Shown in pieces: positions 44,267 to 54,984 of a stretch of 64,000 nt of DNA. The translations under genes were made by a program, and so were the position numbers. The notes beneath the pieces were generated by a model that did not search any database, was not told the DNA's origin, and saw only the letters and a list, made by a program, of their open reading frames with translations. This DNA is from an uncultured Clostridium sp. (lineage in GTDB: Bacteria; Bacillota; Clostridia; Clostridiales; Clostridiaceae): NCBI GenBank assembly GCA_934755305.1, contig CAKVLD010000008.1, positions 1-64,000 on the forward strand, given 5' to 3'. How positions within the stretch are numbered: position 1 is the stretch's first letter; each line of letters begins with the position of its first letter.

Positions 44267-44332
44267 CATATTTAATGTATTTTATTAATAAATACTATTT
44301 ATTTTATTAATTTTTCTATTAAAGTATTTTTA

Positions 44333-47227
44333 TTAGTTACCATCTTTTCTATCAGGTAATCCTTCTAAAACATACTTTTTAAATGATTCTGAGATATTAG
44401 CATATTCAGGATATTTTTGCTTAATTTCATCTTTAAAATAAGCTTCATAAATCGCTTTTGCAACATATGCAATGTTTCCACCATGACCTCCATCATATGC
44501 TACTGCTACAACTGCTATCTTTGGATCATCTGCAGGAGCAAAACTTACATATGTTGCATAAGGTTCTCTACCTACTTCTGTTTGATCTTCTCTAAAGTCT
44601 GCAGTACCTGTTTTACCTGCTGTTGAAATCGGAAAATTTGTGAACACTGTAGATGCCGTACCATTTTCTTCATCCTCATTAACTCTTTTCATACCATCTA
44701 CAACTGCTTTATAATTTTCTGGTTTTATATCAAATTTATCTAAAACTTCTGGTTTAAATTCTTGAACTATATTTCCATCACTATCTGTTATTTTGTCTAC
44801 ATAATGCAATGCATATTTAGTTCCTCCATTAGCTAAAGTAGATATATATTGAGCTAATTGCATTGGAGTAAAAGTATTCATACCTTGTCCAATTGCAGCA
44901 TAAACTTCTTGAGCAGGTGACTTAACAGAAGTATCTTGAATGATAAATGAAGCTATTACTTCTGCTACAGTTTTTGCTTGAGATTCTATGTTTACGCTTC
45001 CTTTTCCTGAACTTTCATAAGCTTGTACATTTGCTTTATATTTAGGTGATAAGTCCATTATAGTTTTTACATCATCTAATAGATAATCTCTTAGGGTACT
45101 TACAGATGATATTTCTTTATCAGTTCCAATCTTATCAATAGTATCAGTAATTTTATTCTTTAAAGCTATTTTTGCATCTCTTAAATCATCTTCATCATCT
45201 TCACTTGATGAGAAGTCAAAAGGTACAAAATAACGAGTGCCATTATAATTTCCTGATTCAACGCAATCTCTAAGATTATATTTTGCTAATGCTTTTACCT
45301 TATTCTTATAAGAAGTAAAATTATATACTGTTCCATAATTCTCTGGTAATTCTATTCCTGTACTTGCTCTTTGATTACTATTAGGATCTACTCCTAGTCC
45401 AAATCTCCATGCATATTTTGCTAAAGAGTCTAATGCTTCTACTTTATTATTCATTCCTCCAGCTTGCATAAAAAGTCTATATGCTACATCATAAAAATAG
45501 AAGTTACAAGACTTAGCTAATGCTTTTGAAAGATCTAAAGGCCCATGACCTACACCATTTGTTGAATAAATTAAACACTTTGGATTAAAAGAAGCTCCAT
45601 ATATTTCAGGATGTATATTATAAACACCAGTATCATAAATTGTTTCACTTGGAGTTATAACTCCACTTTCAAGACCTGCAACAGCTGTCATTGGTTTAAA
45701 TGTTGAACCTGGTGCTACTAAACCTTGAGTTGCATAGTTATAAAATGGCTTTGGATATAAATCATATTTATCTGACCTCACTCCATCTTCTATTGGAAAA
45801 AGATCATTTACTGTTTTTTGAAGTCCAAATGTATTAATTACACTTTGCCCAAAAGCATCATAATCTGGATCAAAATACTGCTTGTACTTATCATCAGCAA
45901 TATCTCCCGTAGCAAAATCATTTGGATTATATCCTGGATAAGAAACAGATGCTAATATCCTTCCAGTATTTACTTCTACCGCCACCACAGCACCTCTATT
46001 AGCACCTTTATATGCACTTGATCCTACTTTTCCGGCCCTTAAGTTCTCTAAATTGTCCGCAAATGATTTTTCTGCTGCATATTGAATATCCTTATCTATT
46101 GTTAAACATACATTATTGCCTGGATAAGATTCTAATTTGAAAAGTTCACTAGTAGTTCTTCCTTTAGAATTCACCTTAACTGTAGTTCCACCTTTAACCC
46201 CTTTTAGTTGATCTTCAAAGGCTGATTCAATACCTGCTGTACCTACTAAATCTGTAGAAGCATCATACCCCTTCAATTCATATTTTTCTTTATTTTCAGT
46301 ATCTATTGAAGATATATAACCAAGTACAGAAGATGCTAAAGTTTTATATGGATATTCTCTAACTGGCTCTGTAGCTACATCTATTCCTGGTAGATCATTA
46401 AGTTTTTGCATTAATATAAATGCTGTTTCCTTTTTTAATCCTTTAGCTAATTCTACTGATTTATAACCTTTAAAACTTTGCATCTTCAAAGCATCTTTTA
46501 CTAATATATAAGTCCTAAGCTTTTCTTCTGAATATTTTTCAAGTAATAACTTAGTAAGTTCTTCTCCTGACATTTTATTATACTTCTTAGTTTTCTCTGC
46601 GTTGTCTTTATAATCAGAATCTATTAATTCAATAAGATTATATGATTTAACCAACTCATAAAATACTTCCTTTGGTGTCATCTCTAACAATTTTTCATTA
46701 ACTTGACTCACTTGATTTTCATCTAAATCTTCTCTCTCATCATCAGTGAATAACTTCTTTTCTATATCCTCGTTTAAACCTCTATCTCTTTTGAATCTAA
46801 TTTCTTCTGCTTCTCTACCACTTTCGCTTGTAGCTTTAAATTGAAAATACCATTCATTATTTTCATTAAGCTTAAGAATTAAATCATCTTGAAATTCTGC
46901 ATTATTTTCTTTAAGTAAATCAAAAACCAAATCCATAGTTGAATAAAAAGTTTTATTTGCCTCATCTGTTGTAGTATAAGTCATAACATAAGTTTGCTTA
47001 TTGGTAGCTAATATATTCCCCTTTTGATCATAAATTTTTCCTCTAGGAGCTTTTTCAGATACAAATTTAGTAGCAGTTGTATCCGCCTTTTCTTGATAAT
47101 CATCATGTTTATATATTTGAAGATATACTAGTTTTAATGTGATAATTCCAAATATAAATCCCATTATTATAAAAAACATTTTATACCTAGATGATTTTTT
47201 TTTCTTTTTTGGTCTATTTACTATCAT
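44333..47227 (-). CDS. mrdA: Class B penicillin-binding protein 2 (second copy)
   Basis: 964 aa. A lysine-rich cytoplasmic start, one transmembrane helix (about 20-40), a PBP dimer domain and a transpeptidase with the SxxK serine in PGSTFKPM near 509 and the KTGT motif near 875. It is some 300 residues longer than Escherichia PBP2, with an acidic insert (PFDFSSSEDDEDD) between the SxxK and KTG motifs. It cross-links lateral wall with RodA. I start at the ATG at 47227, which gives the same MIVN start as the paralogue; a GTG at 47239 lacks a ribosome site. It lies between two terminators, so it is a separate transcript. Confidence 0.92.
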   Translation of the reverse strand: MIVNRPKKKKKSSRYKMFFIIMGFIFGIITLKLVYLQIYKHDDYQEKADTTATKFVSEKAPRGKIYDQKGNILATNKQTYVMTYTTTDEANKTFYSTMDLVFDLLKENNAEFQDDLILKLNENNEWYFQFKATSESGREAEEIRFKRDRGLNEDIEKKLFTDDEREDLDENQVSQVNEKLLEMTPKEVFYELVKSYNLIELIDSDYKDNAEKTKKYNKMSGEELTKLLLEKYSEEKLRTYILVKDALKMQSFKGYKSVELAKGLKKETAFILMQKLNDLPGIDVATEPVREYPYKTLASSVLGYISSIDTENKEKYELKGYDASTDLVGTAGIESAFEDQLKGVKGGTTVKVNSKGRTTSELFKLESYPGNNVCLTIDKDIQYAAEKSFADNLENLRAGKVGSSAYKGANRGAVVAVEVNTGRILASVSYPGYNPNDFATGDIADDKYKQYFDPDYDAFGQSVINTFGLQKTVNDLFPIEDGVRSDKYDLYPKPFYNYATQGLVAPGSTFKPMTAVAGLESGVITPSETIYDTGVYNIHPEIYGASFNPKCLIYSTNGVGHGPLDLSKALAKSCNFYFYDVAYRLFMQAGGMNNKVEALDSLAKYAWRFGLGVDPNSNQRASTGIELPENYGTVYNFTSYKNKVKALAKYNLRDCVESGNYNGTRYFVPFDFSSSEDDEDDLRDAKIALKNKITDTIDKIGTDKEISSVSTLRDYLLDDVKTIMDLSPKYKANVQAYESSGKGSVNIESQAKTVAEVIASFIIQDTSVKSPAQEVYAAIGQGMNTFTPMQLAQYISTLANGGTKYALHYVDKITDSDGNIVQEFKPEVLDKFDIKPENYKAVVDGMKRVNEDEENGTASTVFTNFPISTAGKTGTADFREDQTEVGREPYATYVSFAPADDPKIAVVAVAYDGGHGGNIAYVAKAIYEAYFKDEIKQKYPEYANISESFKKYVLEGLPDRKDGN

Positions 47228-47343
47228 TAAATTTTTCACCTGCTTTATAATATATGTTTTAATACTTTTATTAGTAATTATACCATTTTTAATTATAGTT
47301 AGAAATATAGCGCTTTAAAAGTAATAAATTTGTATAAAATAAA

Positions 47344-47384
47344 AAGGTTATTAACATTTTAAAATTTAAAATGTTAATAACCTT
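47344..47384 (-). terminator. Intrinsic terminator of the upstream PBP2 gene
   Basis: A perfect 17-bp stem (47344-47360 with 47368-47384) with a 7-nt loop and a T-run on the minus strand, 12 bp after the PBP2 stop. Confidence 0.88.
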
Positions 47385-47395
47385 AAAATATATTT

Positions 47396-50269
47396 TTATT
47401 CTGTTACTTTATTATCTGCTGGTGCACCTACAACATACTTTTGATAAGATTGTGATGAAGCTGTATAATTTGGATACTGAGCTTCTAATATATCTTTAAA
47501 ATATGCCTCATATACTGCTTTTGCTACTGGTGCTGTAGAAGATCCATGCCCTCCATCATAAATAACACCAACAAATGCTATTTCTGGATCATCTAAAGGT
47601 GCAAAACTTACATAAGTTGCATAAGGTGCTCTTGCAACCTCTGTTTGATTTGTTTTTACATCTGCTGTACCTGTTTTACCTCCAGTCTTAATTGGGAAGT
47701 TTGCAAATACTCTAGCAGCAGTACCACCTTCTTCATTATTGGCTTTATACATCCCTTCTCTAATTGTTGCTATAGTAGAATCCTTCATTTTTATTGTATC
47801 TAAAACTTCTGGATTGTATTCTTCAACAACTTCACCATCTGGAGTTGTAATCTTATCTACAAAATGTAATTTATATCTAGTTCCCCCATTTGCAAGAGTT
47901 GATACGTAAGATGCTAATTGCATAGGTGTAAAGTTATTTATACCTTGACCTATTGATGCATATACTTCTTGAGCGGGAGATGTTATTTCTGATCCTTTAT
48001 CATTTATTACAAACCTAGCTATTACTTCTGCAATAACTTGAGCTTGAGAATTAAAATCTACTGTTGTATTTTTAGCAGCTTCATATGAAGCAACATTTTC
48101 TTTATACTTTTCAGAATTCTCCATTATACTCTTAATATCTTCTAATAATGCTTTTGCAAATGCATCAGTTCCTAAAGAATCAGAACCTGTTCCTATTTCA
48201 CTAAATCTATCATTTATTTTTTTCTTTAAACTAGTTTTAGCACTTCTTAAAGCTTCATTATCATCTTCATTATCTGAATAATCAAAAGGTACAAAAGTTC
48301 TACTACCCATATAATCTCCAGATTCTAAATAATCTCTAAGTTCAAACTTAGCATATAAAATAGATTTATTCTTAAATGAATAGAAATTATATACTTGCCC
48401 AAAATTTTCTTCTATTTCTATACCAGTACTTATATTTTCTTTACTTTTGGGATCTATCCCTAATCCAAACTTCCAAGCATACTTCGCTAAAGAATCTAAT
48501 GCCTCTATATCAGAACCTGCTTGCTTATATAACCTGTATGCTATTTCGTAAAAATAATAGTTACATGATACTTCTAATGCTTTAGTAACATCTATTGAAC
48601 CATGAGTACTATGATAATTAGTATATATTAAACATTCTGGTCCAAATGAAGTACCATATGTTTCAGGGTGAGTATTAAAAATACCAGCATCATATATAGT
48701 TTCCCCAGGACTTACTACTCCTGATTCTAATCCAGCTACTGCTGTAAGAGGTTTAAATGTAGAACCTGGTGGAATTAACCCTTGAGTAGCATAATTATAA
48801 AATGCTCTTGGATATAAATCGTTAGGATCTGTTCTTACTCCATCAACTATTGGAAACAATTCATCTAAAGTTTTATTTAAACCTCTAGATACTATAAGTT
48901 CAGTTCCAAACTTCTCTAAATCAGGATTAAAGTATTCTGCAATCTTTGCACTATTCTCCTCACTTGAAACAGTAAAGATATTAGGATCATAATTTGGATA
49001 AGATACTGATGCTAGTATTCTTCCTGTCTTTACTTCTACTACAACTACAGCACCTCTATTAGCTCCTGGATATGGATCTGAAGAAGTTCTTATATTTTCC
49101 ATAGTATCTACTAAAGCCTGTTCTGCTGCACTTTGGATGTTCTTATCTATTGTAAGATGAACATTATTTCCCGGGTAAGATTCTAGCTTAAATAATTCTT
49201 CTACAACTTTTCCTGAAGAATTAACCTTTACTGTTGTTCCACCCTTTACACCTTTTAATTGCTCTTCAAAAGCCGCCTCAATTCCTGAAATACCTATAAG
49301 ATCAGTTGACACATCATATCCTCTAAGTTCATACTTTTCTTGACTAGAACTATCAATAGAAGACATATATCCTAATACTGAAGAAGCTAAACTATTATAT
49401 GGATATGATCTAGTTGGTTCTAATTCTATACTAATACCTGGCAAATCACTTTCCCTTTGCATTATTATTAAAGCTACATCTTTATCTATATTATTAGCTA
49501 AAGTTACTGTTTTATAGCCTTTATAACTTTGCATCTTTAAAGCATCTTTAATTAGCATATATACTCTTAACTCTTTATATGTATATTGTTTGGAAAGAAG
49601 TTTTGTAAGTTCTTCTCCAGTCATATTTTTATATTCTTTTACTTTTTCATTTGTTGGATTTGGATCAACTAAATTTATCAAATTATAATCTTTAACCAGC
49701 TGATAAAATACTTGTGTTGCATCTATCTGCATTAATTTATCATTAACTTCTGAAACTTGTTCCTCTGTTAAATCTTCTGTTTCACCACTAAATAACTTTT
49801 TTTCTATAGCTTCGTTTAAGCCTCTGTCACGCTTAAATCTTATTTCTTGTATCCTTCTACTACTTGGATCAGAACTACTATATTCAAAATATGGCTTATT
49901 ATTCTCATCTAATTTCAACATAAAATCATCTATGAATCCACTTCCTGATTCAATTAAGATTCTATTAACTTCATTTATAGTACTAAAAAAATATTTATTC
50001 GATTCATTTGTTGTAGTATATGTTAAAGTATAAGTTTGAGTATTAGTAGCTAATACATTTTCATTTTGATCATATATTATTCCTCTTGGAGCCTTTTCTG
50101 ATACAAATTTCGTTGATGTAGTATCAGCCCTCTCTTTATAATCTTCGTATTTATAAATTTGAAGATATACAAGTCTTGAAATTAATACTGTAAATACTAC
50201 AGCCATAAGTATTATAAATACCTTGTATCTTGATGGCTCCTTCTTCTTCTTTGGTTTATTAACTATCAT
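47396..50269 (-). CDS. mrdA: Class B penicillin-binding protein 2 (first copy)
   Basis: 957 aa and clearly a paralogue of the next gene: same start (MIVN then KPKKKK), one transmembrane helix, dimer domain, SxxK in PGSTFKPLTAV near 501 and KTGTAD near 864, and the same long acidic insert (PFDYSDNEDDNE). It is the copy in the canonical position, one base after the mreD stop, so it belongs to the mreBCD operon and is the likely main elongasome transpeptidase. Confidence 0.92.
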   Translation of the reverse strand: MIVNKPKKKKEPSRYKVFIILMAVVFTVLISRLVYLQIYKYEDYKERADTTSTKFVSEKAPRGIIYDQNENVLATNTQTYTLTYTTTNESNKYFFSTINEVNRILIESGSGFIDDFMLKLDENNKPYFEYSSSDPSSRRIQEIRFKRDRGLNEAIEKKLFSGETEDLTEEQVSEVNDKLMQIDATQVFYQLVKDYNLINLVDPNPTNEKVKEYKNMTGEELTKLLSKQYTYKELRVYMLIKDALKMQSYKGYKTVTLANNIDKDVALIIMQRESDLPGISIELEPTRSYPYNSLASSVLGYMSSIDSSSQEKYELRGYDVSTDLIGISGIEAAFEEQLKGVKGGTTVKVNSSGKVVEELFKLESYPGNNVHLTIDKNIQSAAEQALVDTMENIRTSSDPYPGANRGAVVVVEVKTGRILASVSYPNYDPNIFTVSSEENSAKIAEYFNPDLEKFGTELIVSRGLNKTLDELFPIVDGVRTDPNDLYPRAFYNYATQGLIPPGSTFKPLTAVAGLESGVVSPGETIYDAGIFNTHPETYGTSFGPECLIYTNYHSTHGSIDVTKALEVSCNYYFYEIAYRLYKQAGSDIEALDSLAKYAWKFGLGIDPKSKENISTGIEIEENFGQVYNFYSFKNKSILYAKFELRDYLESGDYMGSRTFVPFDYSDNEDDNEALRSAKTSLKKKINDRFSEIGTGSDSLGTDAFAKALLEDIKSIMENSEKYKENVASYEAAKNTTVDFNSQAQVIAEVIARFVINDKGSEITSPAQEVYASIGQGINNFTPMQLASYVSTLANGGTRYKLHFVDKITTPDGEVVEEYNPEVLDTIKMKDSTIATIREGMYKANNEEGGTAARVFANFPIKTGGKTGTADVKTNQTEVARAPYATYVSFAPLDDPEIAFVGVIYDGGHGSSTAPVAKAVYEAYFKDILEAQYPNYTASSQSYQKYVVGAPADNKVTE

Positions 50270-50761
50270 TTAAAACCTCCAAGCTCTCCTCATATCGTCT
50301 CTATTAAAAGTTTTTAATATAGCCTTATATGTTAAAATCATTAATATTGAATTATAAATTCCAGTTATAAAACTCTTTGATAAATTCACATAAATACCTA
50401 GAATATAAAAAATAACAAATATAGCTAAGAATTTAACAATACTAGCCAAAAACATAGTTATTACAGGTACTAATTTTTTTTCTCTCCAAATACCTTCTCC
50501 TATTTCTCCAGCTATATAACAAATAACTAAATTTATTAATGAATTTATTCCAAAGCCTGAAAAGAAAAATATATCTTGTAACAATCCGCTTATGACACCA
50601 ATTACTACTCCTTCTTTTTTGCCATTAATTATTGAATACGCAATAGCAAAAACAAATAAGAAACTTGGGTAACAACCCCTTATGGCTAAAAATGGAGATA
50701 AACAATTATCTAATACTAATAAAAAACATGATACTAAAATTAAAATAACCCTCTTTTTCAT
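50270..50761 (-). CDS. mreD: Rod shape-determining protein MreD
   Basis: 163 aa, four to six hydrophobic helices, with the family pattern RGCYPSFLFVFAIAYSIING and GLLQDIFFFSGFGIN. It is an integral membrane partner of MreC in the elongasome. It sits between mreC (10-bp gap) and the PBP2 gene, which begins directly after its stop. Confidence 0.9.
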   Translation of the reverse strand: MKKRVILILVSCFLLVLDNCLSPFLAIRGCYPSFLFVFAIAYSIINGKKEGVVIGVISGLLQDIFFFSGFGINSLINLVICYIAGEIGEGIWREKKLVPVITMFLASIVKFLAIFVIFYILGIYVNLSKSFITGIYNSILMILTYKAILKTFNRDDMRRAWRF

Positions 50762-50771
50762 ACCACACCTC

Positions 50772-51620
50772 TTATTCGTATTTTATTTCCCTTGTATCTT
50801 TTGGTGCTATTATAAATAATTCTTCTAATTTATTGAAGTCAACTGCTGGTTGAACTATAGCACTTTTCATAACATTTACTTTATCTTCTTCTACAGAAAT
50901 CACTTCTCCCACTATTATTTCTTTAGGATAAAGGAATCCAAGTCCTGATGTTACAATCTTATCTCCTTCTTTTACTTCTGAATTCAAAGGTAAATTTGTA
51001 ACTTTTACTAAGTAATTATTGGATTTATCTATATAACCACTTAATATTCCTGTATTTTCGCTAGTACTTTCTACCTTAACGCTTACTTTTACATTTTGAT
51101 TTACTATAGGTTGAATTATAGACCAATTACTTCCTACATTTGACACTTGGCCAACAAGTCCATTAGCAGCTATTACAACCATATTTTTTTCTATTCCATC
51201 ATTCTTACCCTTATCAATAATAAAACCATCTAATATTCCGCCACCTGAATATCCTATAATATTAGTTGCTATATAATTATAGTTATCTCTTTGCTTCTTA
51301 AAGTCTAATATACTTCTTAATTCTTCATTTTCTTTTTCTAAGTCAGCATTTTCAGTAAGCTTACTTTTCAATTCACTATTTTCTTTTTTTAATTCTTTAT
51401 TTTCTTCTCTAACTTCAGAAAAATTTAAAAAGAAATCTACAAAGTCCTTAAAACCTCTATTAATATTATATGCAACTTTTTGAATTGGATTTAAAGCATC
51501 CCCTGCAGAACTTCCTAATCCATTTGAATTCTTATTACTTGCCGTAAAAAAAATCAACCATAAAAATGCAACTGACAGCACTATTACAGTAACTGTCAGT
51601 TTGTTTTTTAGAAGCTTCAT
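50772..51620 (-). CDS. mreC: Rod shape-determining protein MreC
   Basis: 282 aa with one N-terminal membrane helix (TVTVIVLSVAFLWLIFFTA), a coiled coil (ENKELKKENSELKSKLTEN, about residues 70-110) and a beta-rich outer domain containing GLVGQVSNVGSNWS. MreC forms a filament outside the membrane that activates PBP2. It lies 4 bp after mreB. Confidence 0.93.
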   Translation of the reverse strand: MKLLKNKLTVTVIVLSVAFLWLIFFTASNKNSNGLGSSAGDALNPIQKVAYNINRGFKDFVDFFLNFSEVREENKELKKENSELKSKLTENADLEKENEELRSILDFKKQRDNYNYIATNIIGYSGGGILDGFIIDKGKNDGIEKNMVVIAANGLVGQVSNVGSNWSIIQPIVNQNVKVSVKVESTSENTGILSGYIDKSNNYLVKVTNLPLNSEVKEGDKIVTSGLGFLYPKEIIVGEVISVEEDKVNVMKSAIVQPAVDFNKLEELFIIAPKDTREIKYE

Positions 51621-51624
51621 CTAA

Positions 51625-52641
51625 TTATGCTCTTTCTTCTCTACTAATTTTGTCGAAGTCTTCAAGAGCCTTTCCTGCTCCTAATACAACACAATCAAGT
51701 GGTGACTCTGCAATATGTACAGGCATATTGGTTTCACGATTTATTAATGTATCTAGACCTTTTAATAAAGCACCTCCACCAGCTAACATTATACCCTTTT
51801 CCATAATATCTGCAGCTAATTCTGGTGGTGTTTTTTCTAATGTAGTCTTAATTGATTCTATTATTGAATATACTGGTTCTTTAATAGCTTCTCTTATTTG
51901 AACTTCTGAAACTTCTATTATCTTAGGAAGACCTGTAATCAAGTCTCTCCCTTTAATTTCCATAGTGATTTCTTCTTCATCTATCTTATAAGCTGACCCT
52001 ATTTCCATTTTAATTTGTTCTGCTGTTCTTTCACCTATCATTAAGTTATATTCTTTTTTAATGTAAGCTATAATAGATTGATCTAATTCATCACCTGCAA
52101 CTCTCAATGATTTGCTAGTTACTATTCCTCCAAGTGAAATTATTGCAACCTCTGTAGTTCCTCCACCTATATCTACTATCATACTACCTGTTGGTTCACT
52201 TACTGGAAGTCCTGCTCCAATAGCAGCTGCCATTGGTTCTTCCATTAATATTACATCTCTAGCGCCAGCAAGCTTTGTAGCTTCTTCTATAGCTCTTTTT
52301 TCTACTTCTGTTACACCTGATGGATAACATACTATAATTCTTGGACTCTTAAACGAACTTTTGCTTACAGCCTTTTCTATTAAAGACTTTATCATTGTGT
52401 GAGCAACATCAAAATCAGCAATAACACCATCTTTTAATGGTCTTATAGCAACAATATTTCCAGGTGTTCTACCTATCATTTGCTTTGCTTCCGCTCCTAC
52501 AGCTAAAGATTTCTTTGTAACATTATTAATTGCTACAACTGAAGGTTCTCTTAATACTACTCCTTTTCCTTTTACGAAAACAAGTGTATTAGCAGTACCT
52601 AAATCTATTCCCATGTCTTTACTACTTCCAAATAAACCCAT
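51625..52641 (-). CDS. mreB: Rod shape-determining actin homologue MreB
   Basis: 338 aa, usual length. The actin-family phosphate loops DLGTANTLVFVKGKG near the start and VDIGGGTTEVAIISLGG near 160 are intact, with the adenosine motif LAGGGALLKGLD near 290. It forms membrane-bound filaments that guide lateral wall synthesis. First gene of mreBCD-PBP2, 20 bp after radC. Confidence 0.96.
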   Translation of the reverse strand: MGLFGSSKDMGIDLGTANTLVFVKGKGVVLREPSVVAINNVTKKSLAVGAEAKQMIGRTPGNIVAIRPLKDGVIADFDVAHTMIKSLIEKAVSKSSFKSPRIIVCYPSGVTEVEKRAIEEATKLAGARDVILMEEPMAAAIGAGLPVSEPTGSMIVDIGGGTTEVAIISLGGIVTSKSLRVAGDELDQSIIAYIKKEYNLMIGERTAEQIKMEIGSAYKIDEEEITMEIKGRDLITGLPKIIEVSEVQIREAIKEPVYSIIESIKTTLEKTPPELAADIMEKGIMLAGGGALLKGLDTLINRETNMPVHIAESPLDCVVLGAGKALEDFDKISREERA

Positions 52642-52661
52642 TTTAATTTTTCCCCTTTCAG

Positions 52662-53348
52662 TTATATGATTCCTTTTTCTTTTAAACTAATATATTTTTT
52701 ATCACCTACGATAATATGATCTAATAAATTTATTCCAATTATATTACCACATTCTTTTATCCTTAAGGTAATGTTTATATCTTCACCACTGGGTGTTGGA
52801 TCTCCCGATGGATGATTATGACATATTATTATTGATGCTCCTCCACTTTTTATAGCTTCAGAGTAAATTTCTCTTGGATGAACTATTGATGAATTTAAAG
52901 TTCCTTTAAAAACATCCTTTATTTTTATAATTTTATTTTTAGTGTTCAGTACTAATAACTTTAATACTTCTTGATTTAAGCTTTTCATTTCATTAATTAA
53001 CATATCAGCAACATCTTGTGGCTTTGATATGCTAATTATTGAATTTGCTCTTAAAGTATTAAATCTTTTAAATAATTCAGATAAAGCTAGAATTTGTGAT
53101 GCTTTACCTTCCTTTATCCCTTTGATTTTCATAGCATCATCAAATGATATATTTAATAATCCATCTAAGCCACTTACTTCACTTAATATTCTATCGCTTA
53201 AAGATAAAATATTTTCTCCTCTTGTGCCACATCTAAGAATTACAGCTAGTAATTCCTTATTACTTAAACTTTCTGGACCAAACTTTATTAATTTTTCTCT
53301 TGGTCTTTCGTCTTTTGGAATATTTGAAATCTTAAGATTGTTGTCCAT
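52662..53348 (-). CDS. radC: RadC/JAB1-family protein
   Basis: 228 aa. A helix-hairpin-helix-like N-terminal half (LIKFGPESLSNKELLAVILR) and a JAB/MPN domain with the metal-site motif HNHPSGDPTPSGED near 175 and the preceding Glu in PREIYSEAIK. Despite its name, a DNA-repair role is doubtful; the JAB site suggests metalloprotease or hydrolase chemistry. The gene is next to mreB in many Firmicutes. Confidence 0.93.
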   Translation of the reverse strand: MDNNLKISNIPKDERPREKLIKFGPESLSNKELLAVILRCGTRGENILSLSDRILSEVSGLDGLLNISFDDAMKIKGIKEGKASQILALSELFKRFNTLRANSIISISKPQDVADMLINEMKSLNQEVLKLLVLNTKNKIIKIKDVFKGTLNSSIVHPREIYSEAIKSGGASIIICHNHPSGDPTPSGEDINITLRIKECGNIIGINLLDHIIVGDKKYISLKEKGII

Positions 53349-53378
53349 TATTTAACTCCTAAAATAATTTACAACCCC

Positions 53379-53948
53379 CTACCACCTAATATTTTCAATC
53401 ATTTCATTAAGCTTATTTAATGGTAATCCTACTACATTGTAATAGCATCCATTTATTTTTTTTACAAATATACCTGCTTTTCCTTGAATTCCATAAGCTC
53501 CTGCTTTATCTAAAGAATCACCACTATCTATATAATCATTAATCTGCTTATCTTTTAACTTTGAAAAAACAACATCAGTTTTCACTGAATCTTTTATTAT
53601 TTTTCCACTTTCTGAATTAATCAAAACAATTCCTGTATATACTTCATGAGTATTATCACTTAGTTTAGAAAGCATATTATAAGCATCTGCCTTATCTTTT
53701 GGTTTTCCAAGTATTTCTTCACCTAAAGCAACTACTGTATCTGCTGCTATTATTATAGAAGGCTCTTGTATCTTATTTAAAACATCCTTTGCCTTTCCTA
53801 TTGCAATTTCTTCTACATATTGAGAAACAGTACCTGTCTTCTGAACTTTCGTTTCATCAAAATCACTAATAATAATAGTAAAATCATCTACAAGTCTACT
53901 TAATAGCTCTTGCCTTCTCTCTGAAGCTGAGGCTAAAATTATCTTCAA
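53379..53948 (-). CDS. maf: Maf-family nucleotide pyrophosphatase
   Basis: 189 aa from a TTG at 53948, which yields the classic Maf start (KIILASASERRQELLSRL) and has AGGA upstream. An ATG at 53969 and longer frames add residues not found in the family. Other Maf motifs present are SDFDETKV, IIAADTVVALGEEILGKP and the AYGIQGKAGIFV stretch. Maf enzymes hydrolyse dTTP, UTP and modified nucleotides; overexpression blocks septation in Bacillus. It is linked to radC (30-bp gap). Confidence 0.88.
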   Translation of the reverse strand: MKIILASASERRQELLSRLVDDFTIIISDFDETKVQKTGTVSQYVEEIAIGKAKDVLNKIQEPSIIIAADTVVALGEEILGKPKDKADAYNMLSKLSDNTHEVYTGIVLINSESGKIIKDSVKTDVVFSKLKDKQINDYIDSGDSLDKAGAYGIQGKAGIFVKKINGCYYNVVGLPLNKLNEMIENIRW

Positions 53949-54152
53949 AATATCACATCCTAAAAGCATACCTTTTATAGTATTCCTTATTATTAAGATT
54001 TTAAACATATATCCTTAAAATAATGTTATAACCTTATTCTCAAAAGAGTTAATACTCTTTGTATACCTAGTATAGTTTATCATTTAATATCTACTGAAAC
54101 AAGTATGTTTACTCAATTATATTCTTTTTAATTTTTTTTTAAGAATTTACTT

Positions 54153-54836
54153 TTACTTATATTTTATCAAAATACTATATAGTAAATTCAAGGATTCCTT
54201 TGAGTTTTCTTTACTATATTCATCAGGCAAAGATTGTATATTATTTTCTAATTCTTCTAGTATATCATCCTTTTCTTTAACATTATTATAAATTTCTTGA
54301 ACCCATGCTTTAAATTCCTTAGAACTTATACTCTTTACTGATTTATCTTCTAACTTATTTATTACTTTTATATATCCATCTATTATCTCTGCATTTGCTT
54401 TATTAGAATCTGTATTTTCATGAATATCACACTTAATTCTAAAAGAACTTATAGATGAAGCATTTAATTCTTCTGTCTTTTTATCAGCATCATCTAAAGT
54501 AAATATTCCTGCTATTACTTTTAGACTTCCTGAATCTTCTATAATAAAACTTGTATATTCACTAGGTATCTTTGTAATTGTTGCATCTGCATTTTCTTTA
54601 TTTTTATATACTCCACATTGAATTATTCCAAAACTTTTTATAATACTTTCTTGTTTTTCACTAATTTCAGCACTTTCATTATTTGTATTTTCCACTTCTA
54701 TACCGTCACTATCATCTCTTAAAAATAAATTAAAAAAGACCATTCCTATTAATACTGATAAGATAATTGTTGCTAATAACCAGAACAAAAAGTTCCCATT
54801 ATTCTTTTTCTTATAATCATATCTGGTGTATCTCAT
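54153..54836 (-). CDS. SPOR-domain membrane protein
   Basis: 227 aa: basic N-terminus, one helix (FLFWLLATIILSVLIGMVFF), an acidic linker, then a SPOR-like fold (about 65-140, starting GIIQCGVYKNKENA with the GSLKVIAGIF strand) that usually binds denuded peptidoglycan at septa. The C-terminal 85 residues are helical and unrecognised. Its place just upstream of maf-radC-mre fits an envelope role. An AT-rich hairpin at 54043-54060 may weakly terminate it. Confidence 0.75.
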   Translation of the reverse strand: MRYTRYDYKKKNNGNFLFWLLATIILSVLIGMVFFNLFLRDDSDGIEVENTNNESAEISEKQESIIKSFGIIQCGVYKNKENADATITKIPSEYTSFIIEDSGSLKVIAGIFTLDDADKKTEELNASSISSFRIKCDIHENTDSNKANAEIIDGYIKVINKLEDKSVKSISSKEFKAWVQEIYNNVKEKDDILEELENNIQSLPDEYSKENSKESLNLLYSILIKYK

Positions 54837-54984
54837 ATTCTCCCCCCTAATATACCTTTATTTTCATTAACATATCCTTACAATATGTATATTTAAAGTT
54901 CTATTTTTTATTCATTATGTAAATTACAAATAAATTAATATTAAGTTGATTTATTTTATACACCTTTAAAAAATCTATCCTTCA

